DNA from: an uncultured Victivallis sp.
GTDB lineage: Bacteria > Verrucomicrobiota > Lentisphaeria > Victivallales > Victivallaceae
Length of the DNA stretch: 64,000 nt
Assembly: GCA_944389895.1 (NCBI GenBank)
Contig: CALXOA010000072.1
Span: forward strand, 1-64,000
Direction of reading: 5' to 3'
Numbering within the stretch: the first letter of the stretch is position 1; every line of letters begins with the position of its first letter. The position numbers and the translations under genes were made by a program. Below are positions 47,803 to 56,602 of this stretch, in pieces. The notes under the pieces were generated by a model. It saw only the letters and a list, made by a program, of their open reading frames with translations, searched no databases and was not told the DNA's origin.

Positions 47803-48510
47803 ATGAAGAAAATTCTGCCGCTCCTGGCACTGCTGACGCTGACAATCTCGTCTCCGGCCGAAGTATTCACCTTATGGCCGTGGAAACGAACGGAGGCCGG
47901 CAGCGGAGTGCGGACGGAACTGGCCGCATTGCCGGGTATCGCGGAGAAACCGCTTCTCCGGGAACCGGTTGTGGTGAACGGAATCCGGATGGAACTGGAG
48001 GTCACACGCTCCACCGCCGGCATGACTGAACTTCTCGAATTTCTCTCCGCCCGGCTTCATCCGGAGAACCTCGAAACACGGGGCAACACGCTCAGGGTGA
48101 CCTTTCCGGCCGACGCCGGCTGGCTCGAACGCTGGCTGTTGATCGATGCCGGTGCGGGAGAACCGGTTACGATTTTCCGACTTCGCTCTCCGGAGGAGCT
48201 TCCCCGCGCCACGTGGCCGGAACAGCTTCCGCCGTTTCCGCCCGGAGCAACTCCCCTGCAGACGATTCAATTCCCCAATCGCAACGGCTGGTACGGCGCC
48301 TTCACCGGTGCGAACGGCTCTCCGGAGCAGCTGCTGCGGGAAACCTCCGCAAAACTGACCGCCGCCGGCTGGCAGGCTGCCGCCGGGGAGGCGGATTACA
48401 GGGTGCGGGGAACCGGTGAGATCTTCCTCCGGGAGCGCCCGCGCTCTCTTCTGTGGGTGGTATTCGACGCCGCGGGGAACGGCTCTTTCTTCCTCCGTGA
48501 CCGGAAGTAA
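47803..48510 (+). CDS. Secreted protein of unknown function
   Basis: The 235-residue product starts at ATG 47803, preceded by AAAGGATG, and has a signal peptide (MKKILPLLALLTLTISSPA). The mature part has two similar halves with segments such as MTELLEFLSARLHPENLETR and QLLRETSAKLTAAGWQAAAG, perhaps two copies of a small alpha/beta domain. No known motif is recognised. It is a single-gene unit that converges on tyrS with a 32-base gap. Confidence 0.7.
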   Translation: MKKILPLLALLTLTISSPAEVFTLWPWKRTEAGSGVRTELAALPGIAEKPLLREPVVVNGIRMELEVTRSTAGMTELLEFLSARLHPENLETRGNTLRVTFPADAGWLERWLLIDAGAGEPVTIFRLRSPEELPRATWPEQLPPFPPGATPLQTIQFPNRNGWYGAFTGANGSPEQLLRETSAKLTAAGWQAAAGEADYRVRGTGEIFLRERPRSLLWVVFDAAGNGSFFLRDRK

Positions 48511-48542
48511 AGCCGGTTCCCTCCCTGCAGGGGAAGCCGGAT

Positions 48543-49826
48543 TCAGCCGAGCAATACCTTGCGGAAATTCTTTTTCCCCGCCCGCAACGTCAGGCTGCCT
48601 TCGTGAAAATCCTCCGTGGTGACCACGGCGACCGGATCGGTCACCTTCACGTCGTCTATCGCGACAGCTCCGCCCTGAATCAGCCGCCGCCCGTCGCTGT
48701 TGGATTTGCAGAGTCCGGCGAGCACCAGCAACTTCGCCACAGTTACCCCGGCGGGATCCGCAAAAAGCGCCCGTTCCACTGTGACGGTCGGAAGTTCCGC
48801 GGCGACCGCCGACGTCTCGACCTCGAAAATGGAGCTGGTCGTCGCAACTTTCCGCTCCGGATCGGCAAAGCCGAAACGGCGGCCGGCGGCGACGAAGGCC
48901 TCCCGGGCAGCGGCCTCGCCGTGGGCGAGACAGGTCGCCTCGTAGGCCAGAATCTCCTTGGCACGGTTGACGTTTCCGGCCGGATCACAGATCCGCCGGA
49001 TCTCATCGATCGGCAGCGGACTGAAATAGAGCATCAGTTTCTCGACCTGTGCATCATCGCAGTTGCGCCAGAACTGGTAGTAGTCGAAAACACTGGTGCG
49101 GTTAACGTCAAGCCAGACGTTGGTCCCCCCGGCAGTCTTGCCGAACTTCTGCCCGTTGCTGTTCATCAGAAGAGGAATGGTCATGCAGTGCACCTCGTTG
49201 CCCGCCTTGCGACGGACCAGTTCGGTTCCGGCGACCATGTTGCCCCACTGATCCTGACCGCCCATTTCAAGTTTGCAGTCGTAGTCGCGGTTCAGGACGT
49301 AGAAATCATATCCCTGCAGAATCGAATAATTGAACTCGAGGAAGGAGAGACCGTTCTCAAGGCGGGATTTCACCGATTCCTGCGCCAGCATCCGGTTCAC
49401 GCTGAAGATCGAGCCGACTTCGCGGAGCATCTCGATATAGCCGATTTTACAGAGCCAGTCGGCATTGTTGACGAAACAGGCACGCCCGTCGGAAGCATCG
49501 ATGAAACGTGCAAGCTGAGCGCGCAGGCAGCGGACATTTTCCGCAATGGTCTCAAGAGTCATCATCGGCCGCGCGGAAATCCGCCCGGACGGGTCGCCGA
49601 TCTGCGCAGTGGCGCCGCCGACCAGCACAATCGGAATGTGCCCGGCCTTCTGCATCAGGCGCATTGCCATCACCGGCAGCAGGTGGCCGACATGGAGACT
49701 GTTCCCGGTCGGGTCGAAGCCGACGTAGAACTTGACCTGTTCGGTGGTCAGAAGTTTCTCGATCGCCTCTTCGTCGGTCTGTTGATAACAGAAGCCGCGC
49801 GCCTTCAGTTCCTGATAGATATTCAT
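48543..49826 (-). CDS. tyrS: Tyrosyl-tRNA synthetase
   Basis: Charges tRNA-Tyr. The 427-residue length fits bacterial TyrRS. The Rossmann domain has FYVGFDPTGNSLHVGHLLP with the HIGH-type HVGH (45-48), GDPSGR (78-83), YDCKLEMGGQDQWGN, and the KMSKS-type KFGKT (227-231). An S4 RNA-binding domain ends the protein (VAKLLVLAGLCKSNSDGRRL, IQGGAVAIDDVKVTD). The ATG at 49826 has a weak TGGAAAA upstream. Assignment is secure. Confidence 0.97.
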   Translation of the reverse strand: MNIYQELKARGFCYQQTDEEAIEKLLTTEQVKFYVGFDPTGNSLHVGHLLPVMAMRLMQKAGHIPIVLVGGATAQIGDPSGRISARPMMTLETIAENVRCLRAQLARFIDASDGRACFVNNADWLCKIGYIEMLREVGSIFSVNRMLAQESVKSRLENGLSFLEFNYSILQGYDFYVLNRDYDCKLEMGGQDQWGNMVAGTELVRRKAGNEVHCMTIPLLMNSNGQKFGKTAGGTNVWLDVNRTSVFDYYQFWRNCDDAQVEKLMLYFSPLPIDEIRRICDPAGNVNRAKEILAYEATCLAHGEAAAREAFVAAGRRFGFADPERKVATTSSIFEVETSAVAAELPTVTVERALFADPAGVTVAKLLVLAGLCKSNSDGRRLIQGGAVAIDDVKVTDPVAVVTTEDFHEGSLTLRAGKKNFRKVLLG

Positions 49827-49940
49827 TTTTCCACTGATTCGTTAGAGGTTGAATTTCTCCACATCCGGAGAGACGGTTCATAATGTACCAGCGCGGTCGC
49901 CCGAAGTCAACCGCGCCGCGGGGAAATATCCCGGATACGC

Positions 49941-49982
49941 AAAAAAAAACGCCGGAACGACCGACCACAGTCTGTTCCGGCG
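49941..49982 (-). terminator. Rho-independent terminator after the FAD oxidoreductase pair
   Basis: On the minus strand CGCCGGAAC pairs perfectly with GTTCCGGCG around a 15-base loop, followed by nine T residues. Confidence 0.88.
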
Positions 49983-50002
49983 GAGAAATGCTGCGAAAAC
50001 CG

Positions 50003-51310
50003 TCAGAGATTGGCACCGAACCTGCGCAACGCCTCACGGACAAGTTTCCCGTCGAGTTCCGCCGGGGTCTTCCCGCTCTGAAGCGACAGAGCAGCGGCCA
50101 TGCCGGCGGCCTGCCCGATCGAGCAGACCGGCGGCATCACCCGCATACTGCTGTGCAGCGCATGATCGACCGAGATGCAGCGGCTGCCGACCAGCAGATT
50201 TGAAATCGACGGCGGCACAATGCAGCCGTAAGGAATTTCATAATAACCGTCGTCGCCGAGATGCCTGAGCGTGGTACCGGTACCGCTCGGATTGTGGATG
50301 TCAATCGGATAGTTGACCCGGGCAATGGCGTCCTCGTAACGCGCCTGCCGGTCGAACGCCTCAACCGTGAGCTTCTCCAGACCGAGAATCCGGCGCGATT
50401 CACGAACTCCGATCTGAGTGGCTACCGAATGAATCTCACACTTTTCAAAGCCGGGAACATGTTTGCGGAAGAATTTCAGAAGCTCCCGCAGCTGCCGCCG
50501 CGCGATGATCTCCGCGTCGGAGAGAGATTCTGCATTGGTTGCAGCATGCTGAATCACCCGGGTGGTATTGAAGTGGATCACATCATCGTCAAAGTCACGG
50601 AAGATCAGAATGTCCTCGCGGGGACAGTCGATCTCTCCCCTGGCCTTGGCCTCGTTGTAGAGCCGGTTGATCTCCTGCCGCTCCGGCATCCGTGCGGTAT
50701 CGACATGAGAGAACTTGAAACAGAGGGTCATCGGCTGACAGAAGCCATCCTCGTTGCCGAACTCGAAGGCACATCCGGACTTGGCCGCCACGTCTCCGTC
50801 ACCAGTCGAATCGATCACGATTTTCGCCCGGATCGCCGACAGTCCGGATTTTCCGGTAAACAGCGCCGCTGTGATTTTCCCATCCTCGCGAACCGTATCG
50901 AAAAAGGTATGATGGTAGTGGAGCCTGACCCCGGCCTCAAGCAGCAGATCCTCGGCCGCGAGCATCGCCGGATAACGCCCGATGGTCCGATCGTCCCAGT
51001 CACGGCGTTTGCACTCGGTGGGAACGGAGTTGGGCCCGACGAAATAGCTGCGCATCCGGTTGATCCACTCCAGATAGAGCGGCCGGTCAAGCGGCTCGGC
51101 TCCGGCATGGTTCGGCATGAAAGGAGAAATTTCTCCGATCGCGGCCATACCGCCCGGGCAGCCGTAATGCTCCGCCAGCGCGACATCACACCCCTGCCGG
51201 GCGGCGGTTACTGCGGCGCACATTCCGCCCGGACCGGCGCCGATCACCAGAACATCCGCTTCGTCAATGACCGGAATTTTCGCCGTCAATTGATACCCGA
51301 TCGTTTCCAT
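50003..51310 (-). CDS. FAD-dependent oxidoreductase (FAD_oxidored family), copy 2
   Basis: The 435-residue protein has an N-terminal dinucleotide fold, VLVIGAGPGGMCAAVTAARQ (GxGxxG with the family's following AA), then YGCPGGMAAIGEISPFM, IVIDSTGDGDVAAKSG (second FAD contact) and SISNLLVGSRCISVDHALH with IGQAAGMAAAL at the C-terminus. This set marks the FAD_oxidored family (Pfam12831), often found with sugar-degradation genes and thought to oxidise sugars or polyols. It is cytoplasmic by sequence. It is a paralogue of the upstream gene, 83 bases away, and ends at a strong terminator. The substrate is unknown. Confidence 0.82.
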   Translation of the reverse strand: METIGYQLTAKIPVIDEADVLVIGAGPGGMCAAVTAARQGCDVALAEHYGCPGGMAAIGEISPFMPNHAGAEPLDRPLYLEWINRMRSYFVGPNSVPTECKRRDWDDRTIGRYPAMLAAEDLLLEAGVRLHYHHTFFDTVREDGKITAALFTGKSGLSAIRAKIVIDSTGDGDVAAKSGCAFEFGNEDGFCQPMTLCFKFSHVDTARMPERQEINRLYNEAKARGEIDCPREDILIFRDFDDDVIHFNTTRVIQHAATNAESLSDAEIIARRQLRELLKFFRKHVPGFEKCEIHSVATQIGVRESRRILGLEKLTVEAFDRQARYEDAIARVNYPIDIHNPSGTGTTLRHLGDDGYYEIPYGCIVPPSISNLLVGSRCISVDHALHSSMRVMPPVCSIGQAAGMAAALSLQSGKTPAELDGKLVREALRRFGANL

Positions 51311-51393
51311 GATTCCAGAACTCTCCTGTGTTACTGATTGCCGAATAATGAGTTATATTATTCCGTCGTTTTCCCGTTACTATTCCGTCACTC

Positions 51394-52704
51394 TCACCGG
51401 AACCATGCCCCGAGTCCGGCGAGCCGTTCCCGGAGCGGCCCCGCATCGACCGCCCGGACCTCTCCCGCCGCTCCTGCGGCGAGCACCGCGGCAACACCCG
51501 CAGCCTGACCGGTCACAAAGCAGGGAGGCATCACCCGCAGCGACGACTGAATCGCCCGGTCGGCCGAAAGAGCCCGGCCCGGCACCAGCAGGTTGATGAC
51601 CCCGACCGGAATCATCGCCCGATAGGGAATGCCGTAGCTCTCCCCCCTGTGGAAACGGGTTGCATCCAGTACTTGCTCAACCTGTTTCTGCTCCTCGGCG
51701 TTGGTTGAGGCGGAATGGATGTCGATCGGGTAGCAGCAGCGCCCGATCTCGTCGGAGAACACCGCACGCCTCCGATAGTCTTCAACAGTCATGCGATACT
51801 CTCCGCGAATCCGGCGGGTCTCGCGAACTCCCAGCAGAGCGGCGGTGCTGACCAGGGTGACATTTTCAAAACCGGGAACATGCTCGCGGTAGAACTGTTC
51901 GAAGACATGAACCACCCGACGCCCTTCCATGTAACCCCGCGTCAGCTCAAATTCGTCGATTCCGTTCATTCCGTATATGTGCCCGAGATTGCTGGTCGCC
52001 GTAGTGGGGGTGATCTGCTTCATGCAGACGAAATGATGTTCCGGCAACGGTGCGGTACCCGCCTCGAGGAGCTCCTGCCAGATCGCCCGATCGGAGTGCC
52101 CCTGTTCCGCCGCGGCATTGGCTTTTTCGAAGTCGATGCCGGCAAACTGGGCGCACATCGTCGGACTCATCGCGTTGCCCGCCTCGTCGCCGTACTCGAA
52201 ATCGACGCCCGAAAGCGCGGCAAGCAAGCCATCACCGGTGGCGTCGATGAATACGCGGCCGGTGATCTTCCGCAACCCGGTTGAAGTCGCGGCAAGCACC
52301 GCATCGATCCGGGAACCGGAAAGCTCCGCTTCACACACCTTGACGCCGAAAATCACCCTGACCCCGGCCTCCAGCACCTTCTCGTCGAGCAGCCGCTTGA
52401 AGATTTCCGGGTTGATCGCCTGCCAGTGCTCCTGCCACGGTTCGACCTTCATGCGACGGCACATCTCCAGATTCAACTCCTTGAAGATGCCGCCGTAAAT
52501 CATCCGTTCGCCGTCGGACGTCGGTGCGAACATCGGGACCAGTCCGGCAGTGGCAAGCCCCCCGAGGGTTCCGAATTGTTCGAGCAGAAGCACATCCGCG
52601 CCGGAGCGGGCCGCCGCCAGTGCCGCACCGATTCCGGCGGGACCACCGCCGACAATCACGACGTCGGCATCCGCGAGAACGGGAAGATTGAGTTTTTCGA
52701 TCAT
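51394..52704 (-). CDS. FAD-dependent oxidoreductase (FAD_oxidored family), copy 1
   Basis: The 436-residue protein has VVIVGGGPAGIGAALAAARS (FAD Rossmann motif), FGTLGGLATAGLVPMFAP, VFIDATGDGLLAALSGVDFE, and INLLVPGRALSADRAIQSSL with FVTGQAAGVAAVLAA near the end. It is a full-length paralogue of the downstream gene, sharing the PGFEN/VTLVST and RETRRI segments. Its start overlaps by ATGA a 12-codon upstream frame made by duplication of its own first codons. It is divergent from a PocR/AraC regulator that probably controls it. Confidence 0.82.
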   Translation of the reverse strand: MIEKLNLPVLADADVVIVGGGPAGIGAALAAARSGADVLLLEQFGTLGGLATAGLVPMFAPTSDGERMIYGGIFKELNLEMCRRMKVEPWQEHWQAINPEIFKRLLDEKVLEAGVRVIFGVKVCEAELSGSRIDAVLAATSTGLRKITGRVFIDATGDGLLAALSGVDFEYGDEAGNAMSPTMCAQFAGIDFEKANAAAEQGHSDRAIWQELLEAGTAPLPEHHFVCMKQITPTTATSNLGHIYGMNGIDEFELTRGYMEGRRVVHVFEQFYREHVPGFENVTLVSTAALLGVRETRRIRGEYRMTVEDYRRRAVFSDEIGRCCYPIDIHSASTNAEEQKQVEQVLDATRFHRGESYGIPYRAMIPVGVINLLVPGRALSADRAIQSSLRVMPPCFVTGQAAGVAAVLAAGAAGEVRAVDAGPLRERLAGLGAWFR

Positions 52705-52742
52705 TTTTCACCCCTCGGCAGATTGAGTTTTTCGATCATTTT
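52685..52742 (-). repeat. Short direct repeat of the FAD oxidoreductase gene start
   Basis: Bases 52685-52707 (start of the coding region with its ATG) are repeated exactly at 52720-52742, a 35-base period and 23 identical bases. Confidence 0.85.
52701..52739 (-). CDS. 12-codon leader frame upstream of the FAD oxidoreductase
   Basis: The duplicated start codon opens MIEKLNLPRGEK and stops in TGA, overlapping the real start as ATGA. GGAAA lies in front of it, and its own end supplies GAGGGG for the main gene. It could couple or tune translation of the oxidoreductase. It is too short to call a gene with confidence. Confidence 0.4.
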   Translation of the reverse strand: MIEKLNLPRGEK

Positions 52743-52868
52743 CCATCTCTCGATCAATCGGTTTCGTCATTTTTGAAATAAATATAATTCGCGAATGTGG
52801 ATTTCATATGGGGAATATGCTATTTTTTATAAAAAAAATGCTGCAATGTGCCCGGGATCGATATTTTT

Positions 52869-53723
52869 ATGATAGAATTCAAGGATATCCTGGAGGAATT
52901 TCACCATCGTCTGCAGGGGGTTGCCGCTCTCGCCGGCAGCGGCTGCGTCTGGAAAGTTTCGGGACGATTGCTGCCGGAGCCGGATCTGCCGCGCCCCTGC
53001 TATATCCATGAGCACCCGTTCTGCCTCGCCGCCAAGGCACAGTCCGACGGGGAACGATGCTGTGTCGCCAACGACACCGAAGTGATCGCCGAGCGGTTGT
53101 GCCGGGCGCCGTACCCCTTCGTGAATCTCTGCCATGCCGGAGCGGCGGAGATCATCGTGCCGATTCCGGTCGGCGGAGAGGATGAGTGCATCGGAGTCGC
53201 GATGATCGGCCCGTTCCGTCCGGCGGGGGGAAGGTGCCCGCCCGAATTTACAGCCGAATTTTCACAACTGCCCGAGCTGGATGTTTCCCGAGCAACGGCC
53301 CTGATGAAATTCACGCCTGAGATTCTCGAGGCGGCAGTCCGGCGCGCCTATGCCGGTTCGGTGGGTGTGCTGCCGGCGCAGCCGCATGACGAACGGATTC
53401 TACAGGTCCTCGACTGGATGGGACGCGCATTCCGCGACAGCCCGCCGGTGGCGCGGGCGGCGGAACGGGCATTCATGAGTCCATCCCGTTTCATCCACCT
53501 TTTCAAAGCCGAATGTGGGGTCGGGTACAGAGATTATCTGTTGCGGTTGAAACTGCGCGAGGCGAGACGCTATCTGCTCGGCGGAAACTGGCCGATGAGT
53601 TTCGTCGCCGCCAACAGCGGTTTCGCCGACCAGAGTTATTTCTCGGCGATGTTCCGGCGCGAATACGGTCTCTCCCCGCTGGCCTATCGTCGGAAATTCG
53701 GTCGCGGCCGCACTCTGGTCTGA
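52869..53723 (+). CDS. AraC family regulator with PocR sensory domain
   Basis: The 284-residue protein has an N-terminal PocR domain: CYIHEHPFCLAAKAQ, CCVANDTEVIAERLC, PYPFVNLCHAGAAEIIVPIP and ECIGVAMIGPFRPAGG, with the conserved Cys set typical of PocR sensors of small sugars or polyols. The C-terminus has two AraC helix-turn-helices (VARAAERAFMSPSRFIHLFK and PMSFVAANSGFADQSYFSAM) followed by FRREYGLSPLAYRRKF. ATG 52869 is preferred to a GTG at 52848, though neither has a strong Shine-Dalgarno. It is divergent from the FAD oxidoreductase pair and probably activates it. Confidence 0.88.
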   Translation: MIEFKDILEEFHHRLQGVAALAGSGCVWKVSGRLLPEPDLPRPCYIHEHPFCLAAKAQSDGERCCVANDTEVIAERLCRAPYPFVNLCHAGAAEIIVPIPVGGEDECIGVAMIGPFRPAGGRCPPEFTAEFSQLPELDVSRATALMKFTPEILEAAVRRAYAGSVGVLPAQPHDERILQVLDWMGRAFRDSPPVARAAERAFMSPSRFIHLFKAECGVGYRDYLLRLKLREARRYLLGGNWPMSFVAANSGFADQSYFSAMFRREYGLSPLAYRRKFGRGRTLV

Positions 53724-53766
53724 TGAAAAAGCGTGAAAAGAAAATATTTTTCAATTTTTTTTCATC
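53722..53766 (+). terminator. A+T-rich nested inverted repeat after the PocR/AraC gene
   Basis: GATGAAAAA (53722-53730) and TTTTTCATC (53758-53766) enclose TGAAAA and TTTTCA; the right arm contains an eight-T run. It is plausibly a terminator before the next promoter. Confidence 0.5.
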
Positions 53767-53772
53767 GGGATA

Positions 53773-53801
53773 TTGACATTGCCTTTGAAATCCGGTATAA
53801 T
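53773..53801 (+). promoter_or_regulatory. Perfect consensus promoter for the LacI-SBP-GH20 unit
   Basis: TTGACA (53773-53778), 17 bases, TATAAT (53796-53801), giving a leader of about 175 bases before the LacI ATG. Confidence 0.8.
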
Positions 53802-53892
53802 TAAAACAGCAACCTGCTGCTCAAAATCGACCGATACAATCCTTTGCAGTTTTTCTCTTCCAAATCAGACCCGGGAGGGAGAAGCAAAACGA

Positions 53893-53961
53893 ATGCAAAG
53901 CATTGCAGTCGGCACCTGGCAGCAGGAAAAAAGTTGTTTTCATTATGCAAAGCATTGCAGT
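53893..53961 (+). promoter_or_regulatory. Two identical 17-bp dyads, candidate LacI operators
   Basis: ATGCAAAGCATTGCAGT occurs at 53893-53909 and 53945-53961, centres 52 bp apart (about five turns). The core TGCAAnGCnTTGCA is a dyad with a central GC, like LacI-family operators. Confidence 0.6.
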
Positions 53962-53983
53962 TAGCCCGGAGGAAGCTGATCGC

Positions 53984-55060
53984 ATGGAATGCGGAGCGAG
54001 AAAAAAATATAACTTGACCGATATCGCGACCCTGGCAGGCGTAGCGCCGAGCACGGTGTCGCGGGTGTTGAACGGCAAAGACATCCGGATCAAGGTCTCT
54101 CCGACGACGCGGGCGAAAATCCTTCACCTGGTCAAGGAGTTCGACTACTCTCCCGACGTGAATGCCAGAAGGTTGTGGACCGGGCGGAGCAACACGATCG
54201 GGCTCGCGGTGCCGGTACAGTGGCAGGAGCTCGGCCAGAGCATTTTTTCAGATCACCCCTTCACGGAGATGATGGGCGGCATTGAGCGGGCACTCGCGGG
54301 AAGCAGCTACCGGCTGATGCTGATCTTTCAGAATGAAGCGTACTTCCGTAACCGCGAATACATTACCCTCTTGAAGACCAAGGTCCTCGACGGCGCCATC
54401 ATCTGGGGAGCCGTCAACAGCGATTCCTATATCGGGGAGATCGCAGATTATCCGGTGGTGGTCGTGAATACCGAGCCGAAACCGTGTGGAGACTTCAATT
54501 ACATCGGCAACGACAACACCGCCGGCAGTTACGAGCTGACCCGCGCGATGCTGAAACGCGGCGCCCGCCGTTTCGGCTATCTCGGGGGGATCGGCGGTTC
54601 CAACTCCATCGGCCTTGAACGTTTCTCCGGCTTCAAGCGTGCCCTGGCCGAAGCGGGGCTGGTTCCGCGCACCGTGCTGGAGTGCATGTTCCGGCGGGAA
54701 GCGGGGGCGGAGACGATGGAGTGCTTCCTCCGCCGCGGCCGTCCGGAACTCGATGTACTGGTCTGCGCCAGCGATGAACTGGCGTTCGGCGTGTATGTGA
54801 CGTTGAAGAAGTTCGGCCTGCGGGTGCCGGATGACCTGGTGCTGACCGGCGCTGACGGGGTGGGAAATTTCTCAGAAGGACTCTTCCCGCTGCCGACCTA
54901 CCGGGTCCCGGCGGCGAAAATCGGCGAACGGGCTGTCGGGGAGTTGATGCGGCGGATTGACGACCCTTCACGACCGAAGGTCCGGGAACTTCTTCCGGTA
55001 CAGCTGGTGATTCCGGAGGAATTTGATGCCTGGATTGAAACACGGAGGCCATGGCGGTGA
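53984..55060 (+). CDS. LacI family transcriptional regulator
   Basis: The 358-residue protein starts MECGARKKYNLTDIATLAGV with the LacI helix-turn-helix (VAPSTVSRVLNG), followed by TIGLAVPVQWQELG, IFSDHPFTEMMGGIERAL, RAMLKRGARRFGYLGGIGG, LDVLVCASDELAFGVYVTLK and LVLTGADGVGN of the sugar-sensor domain. ATG 53984 is chosen because CCGGAGGA lies upstream; in-frame ATGs at 53945 and 53903 fall in the candidate operators. It overlaps the next gene by 4-10 bases. It likely controls itself and the downstream SBP, Gfo/Idh, pilin, GH20 and SGNH genes. Confidence 0.9.
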   Translation: MECGARKKYNLTDIATLAGVAPSTVSRVLNGKDIRIKVSPTTRAKILHLVKEFDYSPDVNARRLWTGRSNTIGLAVPVQWQELGQSIFSDHPFTEMMGGIERALAGSSYRLMLIFQNEAYFRNREYITLLKTKVLDGAIIWGAVNSDSYIGEIADYPVVVVNTEPKPCGDFNYIGNDNTAGSYELTRAMLKRGARRFGYLGGIGGSNSIGLERFSGFKRALAEAGLVPRTVLECMFRREAGAETMECFLRRGRPELDVLVCASDELAFGVYVTLKKFGLRVPDDLVLTGADGVGNFSEGLFPLPTYRVPAAKIGERAVGELMRRIDDPSRPKVRELLPVQLVIPEEFDAWIETRRPWR

Positions 55061-56583
55061 AAAACCTTTTCCTCGGCATTGCGCTGGTTCTGCTGGCGGC
55101 TTCCCTCTACACGTTCCTGACCCGGGCGGAAGAGCGGACCCGGCACCCGGTGCTGGTCTGGACGACCGGGATTTGTCCGGAACGTTACGCGCAACTTGAA
55201 TTATTTCGCGTGTGGATGCGGAAGAACGGTCATGTCGACGCCGATGGAGAGCTGCTCTTTGATGTGAAACCCGAAGTTGCGGATAACCAGAGTACGTTGA
55301 TTCAGGCGGTCTCCGGCGTAGCCGGCGACATCATCGATTTCGTACCGGTATCGAGATATGCGCCGATGGGGGTACTTGAAGACATCACCGAATTTACCCG
55401 GGCACGGAACATGGATGCAGCGCACAATTACCCGAATACCGCTTCGCTGCTCGAGTGGCGCGGCCGGCAGTACGCCTATCCGTGCAATCTGGTGGTATGG
55501 AGTCTCTGGCAGAATCTCGACACGTTTGCGAAATACGGAATGGAACCACCGCCGACGGAGTGGACTCCGGATGAGTTCGAGCGAATCGGCCTGGAGTTCA
55601 CGCGCCGGGCGAATGCCGGGAAAACGCGCCAGGATGTGTTTTTCTGCGCCCCCGCCACCGGGCAGATGATGATTGCTCTGGCGCGAAGCCGCGGCGTGGA
55701 TCTCTACAACGAAACGCTGACCGCTTCGGAGCTGCGGCGGCCGGAGTTCGTCGACACCCTGAAACTGATGCACAAATGGACCTACGTGGACCATCTGCTT
55801 CCGACAGCGGCAGAGGTCGCCTCGGAGCTCAGCACCGGCAGCGTCAGCGCCAACGAGGCCAGCGGTCAGTTGATTTCGGGCCGTTACGCGATGATTTCGA
55901 TCGGCCGATATGTGAACATGGATCTGCGGCCGCGGAAGGCGGCTCCGATCCGGCTGGCCAACAGTCTTTTCCCGCAATATGGATTCAAAAACATGCTGGT
56001 TGCGGCACGAGCCTCGGCGGTCTACAAGGGAAGCCGCCACAAGGAGGAAGCGAAACTTTTTCTTGAATTTCTCTCCAGTCGCGAATACAACGAACTGATC
56101 GCGGCCAGCTCCGACGGACTGCCGCCGAATCCCGCATTCGTCGAGGCCGATCCGGCGCTGCTGGCTCCGGCGGAATGGAAGAACGAGGGCAAGACCCATT
56201 TGAATGAGTTACGCTGGGGCCGGGAACTCGCACTGCCGCCGCCTCAGTCACCCTATGATCTGCTACAACGGGACATGCTCAGTTATGCATATGAAAAATT
56301 CGTCGGCGGTCTTGCGACAGCGGAGGCGGCGCTAACCGAGGCGGCAGCGATGGTGGATCGTGAAATCCATAACACGGCGGAGAGTTCCGACATGTTGCGC
56401 CGGGAATATGCCGAAGCAGTGAAACTTCAGAAAAAAATCGATGCATACAAAAAGGAGGGTAAAAAAATTCCGGCGGAGTGGATCGCCAATCCGTTCCACC
56501 TCGTCTACTACCGCCAGAAGGAAATGCTGATGGAAAAATATGCGTCCCCTTCAGAAACAACAACAGCCCGGAATGATAGATAA
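55051..56583 (+). CDS. Family 1 extracellular solute-binding protein, sugar type, membrane-anchored
   Basis: The 510-residue protein has an N-terminal helix (LFLGIALVLLAASLYTFL) without a lipobox Cys, so it may stay anchored in the inner membrane. The rest fits ABC sugar-binding proteins: DFVPVSRYAPMGVLEDITEF, YAYPCNLVVWSLWQNLDTFA, WTPDEFERIGLEFTRR, SGQLISGRYAMISIG, and EEAKLFLEFLSSREYNELIA. The last 100 residues are helical and longer than usual. ATG 55051 is very close to GGAGG; GTG 55057, overlapping the LacI stop as GTGA, has better spacing. No permease or ATPase genes follow, so it may serve a shared transporter or a sensor. Confidence 0.82.
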   Translation: MAVKNLFLGIALVLLAASLYTFLTRAEERTRHPVLVWTTGICPERYAQLELFRVWMRKNGHVDADGELLFDVKPEVADNQSTLIQAVSGVAGDIIDFVPVSRYAPMGVLEDITEFTRARNMDAAHNYPNTASLLEWRGRQYAYPCNLVVWSLWQNLDTFAKYGMEPPPTEWTPDEFERIGLEFTRRANAGKTRQDVFFCAPATGQMMIALARSRGVDLYNETLTASELRRPEFVDTLKLMHKWTYVDHLLPTAAEVASELSTGSVSANEASGQLISGRYAMISIGRYVNMDLRPRKAAPIRLANSLFPQYGFKNMLVAARASAVYKGSRHKEEAKLFLEFLSSREYNELIAASSDGLPPNPAFVEADPALLAPAEWKNEGKTHLNELRWGRELALPPPQSPYDLLQRDMLSYAYEKFVGGLATAEAALTEAAAMVDREIHNTAESSDMLRREYAEAVKLQKKIDAYKKEGKKIPAEWIANPFHLVYYRQKEMLMEKYASPSETTTARNDR

Positions 56584-56602
56584 GTCGAGGAGGATCAAAC
56601 GT

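Noticed and set aside
48603..49883. 426-codon plus-strand frame opposite tyrS
   Set aside because: tyrS has HVGH, KFGKT and an S4 domain; the opposite frame is a shadow.
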